12,736 nucleotides of DNA from JANQRV01 sp964533785 (GTDB lineage Bacteria; Bacteroidota; Bacteroidia; Chitinophagales; Saprospiraceae): the NCBI GenBank assembly GCA_964533785.1, contig CAZHNG010000198.1, forward strand, positions 1-12,736, in the 5' to 3' direction. Under the pieces are notes generated by a model. The model had not been told where the DNA came from and ran no database searches. It was given only the letters and a program-made list of their open reading frames with translations. Below, piece by piece: positions 6,050 to 11,152 of this stretch. The position numbers and the translations under genes are program-made. Within the stretch, counting starts at the first letter, position 1. The number at the start of each line of letters is the position of its first letter.

Positions 6050-7750
6050 ATGTCTCAAAATACATCCCACAATTTCGATGCAATAGTCATTGGCGCCGGT
6101 ATGAGTGGCGGTTGGGCCGCCAAAGAATTCTGTGATAAAGGCGCCAAAACCTTACTCTTGGAAAGAGGTCGCAACGTAGAACACAATATCGACTACCCGA
6201 CCACTAATATGCAGCCCTGGGAGTTCGCGCACCGTGGCCAGGTACCTTTTCACATCCGGGAAGCCAATCCTGTTATCAGTCGTTGTTATGCCTTCCGGGA
6301 AGATGCGATGCACTTTTTTGTAAAAGACACGGATCACCCCTACGTACAGGAAAAGCCTTTCGATTGGATCAGGGGCTACCAGGTGGGCGGCAAATCCATT
6401 ATGTGGGCGCGCCAGGTGCAACGCTGGAGTGATTACGACTTCGAAGGCCCAGCGCGGGATGGTTTTGCCGTGGACTGGCCCATTCGCTACAAAGATCTGG
6501 CGGAATGGTATACTTATGTGGAAGGTTTTATCGGGGTAAGTGGTCATAAAGATGGTCTGGATGTATTGCCCGACGGCGATTTTCTCAAACCCTGGGAGTT
6601 GAACTGTGTAGAGGAATATTTCAAGCAATTCATCAAAGATAATTACGACGACCGGCACGTCATTTACGCCCGTTGCGCCCATATTACCGAGGAGCGGCCC
6701 ATTTTTAAAGAGCAAGGACGGGGGTTGTGTCAATCCCGTAATATTTGTCAACGCGGGTGTCCCTTCGGCGGTTATTTTAATGCCAACTCTACCCTCATCC
6801 CCTGGGCGATGAAAACGGGCAATCTTACGCTCAAGCCCCATTCCGTCGTTCATTCCATTATCTACGATGAAGAAGAACAGAAAGCAGTCGGAGTCAGAGT
6901 AGTCGACGCTAATACCAAAGTAACTACTGAATACTTTGCCAAAGTGATCTTTGTCAATGCTGCTGCTTTGAATACCAATCTCATCCTGTTAAATTCCAAA
7001 TCAAAGCGCTTCCCCAATGGACTGGGTAATGATAATGGCTTATTAGGTAAATACGTTGCTTTTCATAACTACCGGGGTAAGATCAGCGCTATTCACGAGG
7101 GGCATCACCATTTTACAACGGATGGTAAACGGCCTACCAGCGCTTATTTCCCGCGCTTTCGTAATGTCTACCGCCAGGAGACTGACTTTCTGCGGGGTTA
7201 CGCTGCCGGCTTTGGCGCTCGCCCAATGATCCCGGTTGAAGATGAAGGTTTTGGCTATGAATTAAGAAACAATTTACTCGATACCAGGAAAAACGGAGTA
7301 TGGCGGGTCAACTCCCACATGATGGGAGAAACGATACCTAAAGCCGGCAACTACGTAAGCCTGGATCCCGAACAAAAGGACGAATGGGGCATCCCATTAC
7401 TCAACATCAATATCGATTATGACGATAATGATGAAAAAATGCTAAAGGATTTCTTCGAACAATTTGAGGAAATGTATCAGAAAGCAGGATTTACCAATAT
7501 TCAAACCCGGGATACCAAGCAAGCACCGGGACTAGATATTCACGAGATGGGAGGGGTGCGCATGGGTAATAATCCTGAAACTTCCCTTTTGGATAAGTGG
7601 AATCGGCTGCACGCTTGTAAGAATGTCTTTGTGACCGATGGCGCCTGTATGACCTCCACTTCTACACAAAATCCCTCTTTAACGTTTATGGCTTTAACGG
7701 CCAGGGCGGCTAATTTTGCGATTGAGCAAATGAAGCAAAATGAAATTTAG
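6050..7750 (+). CDS. GMC oxidoreductase, large flavoprotein subunit with [3Fe-4S]-type Cys triad
   Basis: This 566-residue protein has the FAD-binding GxGxxG (GAGMSG, 15-20) followed by Glu38 in LLLERG, a second FAD contact in YQVGGKSIMWAR (110-121), and the C-terminal GMC signature in VTDGACMTSTSTQNPSLT. His498 (DIHEMGG) and Asn541 (QNPS) fit the catalytic His/Asn pair of the pyranose-oxidase/FAD-glucose-dehydrogenase branch. Cys227, Cys233 and Cys237 form C-x5-C-x3-C, the spacing of the [3Fe-4S] ligands known in FAD-glucose and fructose dehydrogenases. It would oxidise a sugar hydroxyl (C3 is favoured by the DUF1080 neighbours) and pass electrons to an acceptor. It has no signal peptide, so export probably depends on the Tat-bearing subunit encoded just upstream. 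No cytochrome c gene is in the window. The sugar substrate is not determinable from sequence. Confidence 0.92.
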   Translation: MSQNTSHNFDAIVIGAGMSGGWAAKEFCDKGAKTLLLERGRNVEHNIDYPTTNMQPWEFAHRGQVPFHIREANPVISRCYAFREDAMHFFVKDTDHPYVQEKPFDWIRGYQVGGKSIMWARQVQRWSDYDFEGPARDGFAVDWPIRYKDLAEWYTYVEGFIGVSGHKDGLDVLPDGDFLKPWELNCVEEYFKQFIKDNYDDRHVIYARCAHITEERPIFKEQGRGLCQSRNICQRGCPFGGYFNANSTLIPWAMKTGNLTLKPHSVVHSIIYDEEEQKAVGVRVVDANTKVTTEYFAKVIFVNAAALNTNLILLNSKSKRFPNGLGNDNGLLGKYVAFHNYRGKISAIHEGHHHFTTDGKRPTSAYFPRFRNVYRQETDFLRGYAAGFGARPMIPVEDEGFGYELRNNLLDTRKNGVWRVNSHMMGETIPKAGNYVSLDPEQKDEWGIPLLNINIDYDDNDEKMLKDFFEQFEEMYQKAGFTNIQTRDTKQAPGLDIHEMGGVRMGNNPETSLLDKWNRLHACKNVFVTDGACMTSTSTQNPSLTFMALTARAANFAIEQMKQNEI

Positions 7751-7771
7751 ATTAGGGTCAGAAAATGTTTT

Positions 7772-7807
7772 TGGAAGCTCTTCCGAATAAATCCGGAGGA
7801 GCTTCCA
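7772..7807. terminator. Hairpin between convergent genes, likely bidirectional terminator
   Basis: Arms TGGAAGCTCTTCCG (7772-7785) and CGGAGGAGCTTCCA (7794-7807) pair over 14 positions with one T-G wobble and an 8-base loop AATAAATC. The hairpin lies 22 bases after the GMC stop and before the convergent lipoprotein gene. No strong U-run follows on either strand, so efficiency is uncertain. Confidence 0.6.
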
Positions 7808-7871
7808 TATTATCGTGTACTAGTGGTTCCGACCAGAGTCTCGGGTTATAAATTGTTTGGTGGGTACTATT

Positions 7872-8690
7872 TTACTTTTCAGGATCAACATTCATCGTAC
7901 AGGTAGTACAGCCGGTGCAATAGTAGACACAATTCCCAAGTATACATTTTCTTGATTTTATGCACGTACATCCATCACTACCCGTACAGGTAACCGTGGG
8001 GCCGCTTCTTAATTCTATAAGTTGGTCTTCTTTTTCATCTTCAAAACTGGGGACTAATAAAGAAAACTGGACACCTAAATACTGCACGTGTAAGTATTCG
8101 ACATTGGAGCCGTATTTGTCAATTAACTCCTCTGTTGTTTCAATATTTTGGCTGCCATATATAAAATCATAGTGTTCTTTGACCTTGTTATAAGCTATTC
8201 TTTCGAAGAAAGCCTCATATCCCATTTCTGTAAGATAACCAGTTGGTGTTTCCGCAGCTGTCACCAGCGCATCGTTACTTTCGTCTATAACTCCAATGAA
8301 ATTTTCATTACCCTCGCTTCTTTTTCCCGTACAGCTACCGCTACAAGTACTCTGCAAGCAGCCATAACCGGTATTTTCGTTCCAAAAAACCGTGCAAGAT
8401 CCTGTTTTAGAGCAAGTACAAGAATAACTTCCCGATGAACGAAGCACAATTTCATCATCAGCTGTCAGCACTAAAAACTTTAATCCTTTCGGCAAGGTGA
8501 AATCAATCCTAGCATCCGATACTTGTTTTACTCTTGTTCCTTTAGGTAAAATCAAATCATCAATAAACCTGTTTTCTTCAAGCACTTCAACTTTTTCTAT
8601 TGATGGAAGGACATCCTCCAACTTATTACAACTCCAAAAAGCGGTAAGAACAAAAAGAATAATGCTTAAAATGATTGTAAATTGTTTCAT
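7872..8690 (-). CDS. Cysteine-rich lipoprotein of unknown function with duplicated Cys module
   Basis: I do not recognise this 272-residue protein. It opens with a signal and FWSC (Cys21), a relaxed Bacteroidota-type lipobox followed by polar and acidic residues, so it is probably a lipoprotein. Two Cys-rich segments flank a Cys-free centre (about 121-234). The first has Cys91, 93, 99, 111, 116 and 120 (C-x-C-x5-C-x11-C-x4-C-x3-C). The second has Cys235, 241, 243, 249, 254, 258, 261 and 264, containing C-x-C-x5-C-x4-C-x3-C followed by a CxxC-x2-C end. The shared spacing suggests an internal duplication with 12 residues lost from the second copy. The 14 cysteines are even in number and may form disulfides outside the cytoplasm; metal binding is an alternative. 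It is convergent with the GMC gene and divergent from the second DUF1080 gene, so no operon partner is evident. Confidence 0.8.
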   Translation of the reverse strand: MKQFTIILSIILFVLTAFWSCNKLEDVLPSIEKVEVLEENRFIDDLILPKGTRVKQVSDARIDFTLPKGLKFLVLTADDEIVLRSSGSYSCTCSKTGSCTVFWNENTGYGCLQSTCSGSCTGKRSEGNENFIGVIDESNDALVTAAETPTGYLTEMGYEAFFERIAYNKVKEHYDFIYGSQNIETTEELIDKYGSNVEYLHVQYLGVQFSLLVPSFEDEKEDQLIELRSGPTVTCTGSDGCTCIKSRKCILGNCVYYCTGCTTCTMNVDPEK

Positions 8691-8908
8691 TTTTCATCTT
8701 TTTGATCATTAAATTTATTTTACTTGTAATTTATTTATTTTTTCTGTTAAATCCAAAAAACCCCGTAAAATAAACTTTTGATCCTGGGAAAATAGACAAA
8801 GATTCTTTTTGCGTATATAAATAAAGCCCTGTTTGGTTATATAAGACAACTAGTGCAGTTCAGAAGTCTAGTTTTAAGCGAAGGAGGTCAAAAAAAATAG
8901 TCGATGTC

Positions 8909-8940
8909 TTTATCATAATCTCCAGCCAATATTACTTTTA
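8909..8940 (+). promoter_or_regulatory. Possible promoter for the second DUF1080 gene
   Basis: TTTA at 8909-8912 and TACTTTTA at 8933-8940 are 20 bases apart and resemble the Bacteroidota TTTG / TAnnTTTG pair with one mismatch in each element. The start codon at 8959 would follow after a short leader. The match is weak in this AT-rich spacer and is offered only as a candidate. Confidence 0.22.
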
Positions 8941-8958
8941 CAGAAAATTCCATTCGAT

Positions 8959-9726
8959 ATGAAAAATCAACTTCAACTTTTATCAATTTTAGCCTTCGTA
9001 TTCGGTGCATTATCAATGAACGCACAAATTGGTGTTGGCGCCAAAGCACCCCTTGATGCAGAAGTATTGCTAGACGGGAGTCGACAAATGTTACAAGCCA
9101 AATGGACTTACTGGGAAGGTCCGCGATTTTCGGCCCGGCACCCGATCAAATGGCAGGTGGTCAAAGATCCCGTAAACGCCGGCACCTGCGTAAACAGTAA
9201 CGACCCGGCTGCAGCCGGTGGCAAATATGGTACGGCAGACATTGTTACCAAGAAAAAATACCGTGACTTTCGTCTTCACGTCGAGTTTTTGGTAGCCAAT
9301 GAAGGTGGTAACAGTGGGGTATATCTGCAGAATCGCTACGAAATCCAGGTCTTGGATGGGGACTCCACCAAACACGGAATGGCAGCGGTGATCAATGAAA
9401 CTGAATCCCCTTATTTTGCTTATTACGGTGTGGGGCAGTGGAATGCCTACGACATCGTTTTCCGTGCTGCCCGTTTTGAAAACGGCGAAAGAACCGAAAA
9501 GGCAATGGTCACCCTCTATTTCAATGGGGTAAAAGTCCATACCAACCAGGAAATCAATAAGGTTTGGGGTGGTCCCAATTCTGGCCTGGACGGCGGCAAT
9601 GACAATGGTTTCGGTATAACTGACACTCCCGGTGGTCTTAAATTACAGGCTGAAGGTCACAATGTACTGTACCGGAATATCTGGATCAAAGAATTAGATT
9701 TGCGGGAGGCCGATACGGACTTTTAG
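8959..9726 (+). CDS. Secreted soluble DUF1080 protein (3-keto-disaccharide hydrolase family)
   Basis: This 255-residue protein has a Sec signal peptide with likely cleavage after NAQ (residue 23) and no lipobox, so it should be soluble in the periplasm or secreted. The DUF1080 fold covers nearly all of the mature chain: IVTKKKYRDFRLHVEFLV (95-112), GGNSGVYLQNRYEIQVLD (116-133) and GLKLQAEGHNVLYRNIWIKEL (226-246, here given as GLKLQAEGH and LYRNIWIKEL). Glu128, Gln130 and Asp133 in the YEIQVLD strand are at positions usually conserved in the family. The expected reaction is hydrolysis of 3-keto-glycosides made by the GMC dehydrogenase encoded upstream on the same strand, though a leftward gene and a hairpin separate them, so it has its own promoter. 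It differs strongly from the 3411-4316 lipoprotein, so the two are not a recent duplication and may act on different substrates or at different sites. Confidence 0.9.
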   Translation: MKNQLQLLSILAFVFGALSMNAQIGVGAKAPLDAEVLLDGSRQMLQAKWTYWEGPRFSARHPIKWQVVKDPVNAGTCVNSNDPAAAGGKYGTADIVTKKKYRDFRLHVEFLVANEGGNSGVYLQNRYEIQVLDGDSTKHGMAAVINETESPYFAYYGVGQWNAYDIVFRAARFENGERTEKAMVTLYFNGVKVHTNQEINKVWGGPNSGLDGGNDNGFGITDTPGGLKLQAEGHNVLYRNIWIKELDLREADTDF

Positions 9727-10116
9727 CAGGTTTTGGACCTCATCCAATGAGGCTGTCTCATAAGTCTATTTGTTACCACATAGTCACATAAGAATTTTCA
9801 CAGTAGTACACATAAGGAGTTGATGGTCAACAGTTCTGATGTGTTCTATGTGTTTCTTCTAATGTAACTATCACAGCCTGAGGCAAACCCTACGTGGTGT
9901 GGTAGTGAAACTACCCCGATCCCCGATCTTTGCAGTCTCCAGACTGCAAAGCTATATCTTATGGTCTCAGACCATCAAAACAACAAGAGTCCTCTGTTCA
10001 ACAAAATTGAAACATCAGCCAATGTTTATTATGTTGATGAAAAATATTGGCATGGGCAAAAAATATACATCTCTTGGTTCCTTATTACAGGGTATTAAAT
10101 TTACCAACAGTGAATA
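9727..10116. other. 390-base intergenic stretch rich in short repeats and palindromes
   Basis: No supported gene is seen. From left to right it holds CCTCAT-cca-ATGAGG (9738-9752), three CACATA copies (9777-9782, 9785-9790, 9809-9814), an inverted pair ACACATA/TATGTGT (9808-9814 with 9847-9853), and the palindrome cluster at 9876-9975. The last 140 bases are plain AT-rich sequence. An open frame of 90 codons at 9899-10171 runs through the palindromes and overlaps the 3' end of the opposite-strand gene; it looks like chance. Confidence 0.6.
9876..9975. repeat. Cluster of perfect short palindromes (REP-like or structured RNA candidate)
   Basis: Four inverted repeats stand close together: GCCT-g-AGGC (9876-9884), GGTAGT-gaa-ACTACC (9901-9915), CTTTGCAGTCT / cc / AGACTGCAAAG (9928-9951, 11 paired bases each side) and ATGGTCT-c-AGACCAT (9961-9975). 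The last two share the core TCT-c-AGA. Such a density is not expected by chance, and there is no U-run to make any of them a standard terminator. They may be REP-type mobile units or a folded RNA; no REP-associated transposase gene is in the window. Confidence 0.6.
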
Positions 10117-10407
10117 CTATTCTTCACCTTCTTCCTTCACCATTTCCATTGCTTTCATTACCTGCCGGTAAAATTTAAGGCTTTTCTCCTCCAGTAAACT
10201 ATCATCCACCTCTACGGTTTGTAGAATATCCAATAGGCAATTGATGCGTCCTTCGGTATCATAGAACTTATTGATAATAGCAATTTTTTTGTCCTTCACG
10301 ATGCAATAACCCGCATTGAAATTGCCCTTTTCGTAGCGAACAGTATATTGCAGCACCTCAAAAAGAGATTCTAATTTTTTCAGGTTATGTTTCGTATAAT
10401 TGAGCAT
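10117..10407 (-). CDS. Small hypothetical protein, divergent from the PorT-like gene
   Basis: This 96-residue protein has an ATG start at 10407 and no signal or membrane segment, so it should be cytoplasmic. It begins with a helical, basic segment (LNYTKHNLKKLESLFEVL), followed by strands with a single pair of cysteines far apart (Cys35 and Cys57). It continues with a stretch KKIAIINKFYDTEGRI (40-55), and ends with an acidic-basic helix (VKEEGEE). The pattern feels like a conserved Bacteroidota hypothetical family, but I cannot name it or assign a function. Only 31 bases separate its start from that of the barrel gene on the other strand, so the two promoters must overlap one another or the coding regions. 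This suggests shared regulation, which is not shown by the sequence alone. Confidence 0.72.
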   Translation of the reverse strand: MLNYTKHNLKKLESLFEVLQYTVRYEKGNFNAGYCIVKDKKIAIINKFYDTEGRINCLLDILQTVEVDDSLLEEKSLKFYRQVMKAMEMVKEEGEE

Positions 10408-10438
10408 ACTTGCACTTATTTTGGCTGAAAATAGATAT

Positions 10439-11053
10439 ATGACTATAAAAACGTCCTTTTCTGTATCGCAGTTTTATTTGTCCCTCGCTTTTCTGTTGCT
10501 ATTGGTGTGGACGGAAAACTGCCAGGCACAACGATTCAAAGGAGGACTGGTGGGCGGTTTTAACTTCTCCCAGATCGATGGTGATGATATGGTCGGCTAC
10601 CATCGCTTTGGATTGAACGGTGGCGGTTACGTTTCTGCTATCCTCAGCGAACGCTGGCAACTCAGTACAGAACTCCTTTTTTCCCAAAGAGGCAGCAGGC
10701 TAAGCGCAACGGAACCCATCAATGGTCGCTACGATCGCATCAAATTAGACCTCCTCGAAGTACCCGTGCTCCTGAATTTTGTCGAATGGAAGTTTCATGT
10801 TCAAGCCGGTGTCTCCTACGGTAGAGTCTTCAACGCCCAGATCGTTGAACTTAGCGGCCTGGATGTTACGGACGAAATCGAACTGAATGAGAACGTTTTT
10901 TCCCTCGTACTCGGTGCTACTTTCTTTTTCACCGAAAAATGGGGAGCGAATTTCCAGTGGAGTAGGGCCTTTTCTGACCTGCAAGCGGACGAAGGGAACC
11001 AGGACTGGTACAGCAAAGGTATTAGCATCCGGGCATTATATCTGTTGAATTAA
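10439..11053 (+). CDS. PorT-like outer-membrane beta-barrel protein
   Basis: The chosen start is ATG 10439, giving 204 residues with a clear signal peptide (hydrophobic run at about 11-25, cleavage probably after CQA at residue 30). A TTG at 10400 would add 13 residues ahead of the signal and overlap the divergent gene. The mature chain shows the alternating aromatic/glycine strands of the small outer-membrane barrel family: GLVGGFNFSQIDGDDMVGYHRFG at the start (cut here as GLVGGFNFSQIDGDD and YHRFG), ELLFSQRGSRLS in the middle and a final strand ending in LYLLN. It resembles the PorT family, whose best-studied member belongs to the type IX secretion system. Many relatives in that family have no proven secretion role, so the name is a family label only. 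It sits in the outer membrane, and its gene is convergent with the sulfatase gene. Confidence 0.8.
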   Translation: MTIKTSFSVSQFYLSLAFLLLLVWTENCQAQRFKGGLVGGFNFSQIDGDDMVGYHRFGLNGGGYVSAILSERWQLSTELLFSQRGSRLSATEPINGRYDRIKLDLLEVPVLLNFVEWKFHVQAGVSYGRVFNAQIVELSGLDVTDEIELNENVFSLVLGATFFFTEKWGANFQWSRAFSDLQADEGNQDWYSKGISIRALYLLN

Positions 11054-11060
11054 ACTGGTA

Positions 11061-11080
11061 CAGTGGAATTCATTCCGCTG
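11061..11080. repeat. Inverted repeat after the PorT-like gene
   Basis: CAGTGGAAT-tc-ATTCCGCTG pairs over nine positions each side with one T-G wobble. It lies 8 bases after the stop of the barrel gene and next to a second hairpin. It may help end transcription, but it is not followed by a U-run. Confidence 0.5.
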
Positions 11081-11088
11081 CTTATCCA

Positions 11089-11108
11089 CCGAACAGTCTT
11101 CTGTTCGG
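11089..11108. terminator. Hairpin between convergent genes, possible terminator
   Basis: CCGAACAG-tctt-CTGTTCGG is a perfect 8-bp stem with a 4-base loop, centred between the barrel stop (11053) and the sulfatase stop (11153). The position suits a bidirectional terminator; the absence of U-runs on both sides weakens the call, and it could equally be another copy of the genome's dispersed palindromes. Confidence 0.4.
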
Positions 11109-11152
11109 AAGGATGCTGTCTCGACCTTGGTTACAATTTCTCAGCAACTACT

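Noticed and set aside
6152..6853. 233-codon open frame antisense to the GMC gene
   Set aside because: It is a shadow of a strongly supported flavoprotein gene and shows no motif of its own.
8881..8917. Perfect Shine-Dalgarno-like AAGGAGGTC
   Set aside because: The ATG at 8904 that follows encodes only four residues before a stop, and Bacteroidota rarely depend on such sites; no gene can be attached to it.
9899..10171. 90-codon open frame on the plus strand
   Set aside because: It runs through the palindrome cluster and overlaps the 3' end of the opposite-strand 96-residue gene; composition and lack of any family pattern suggest chance.
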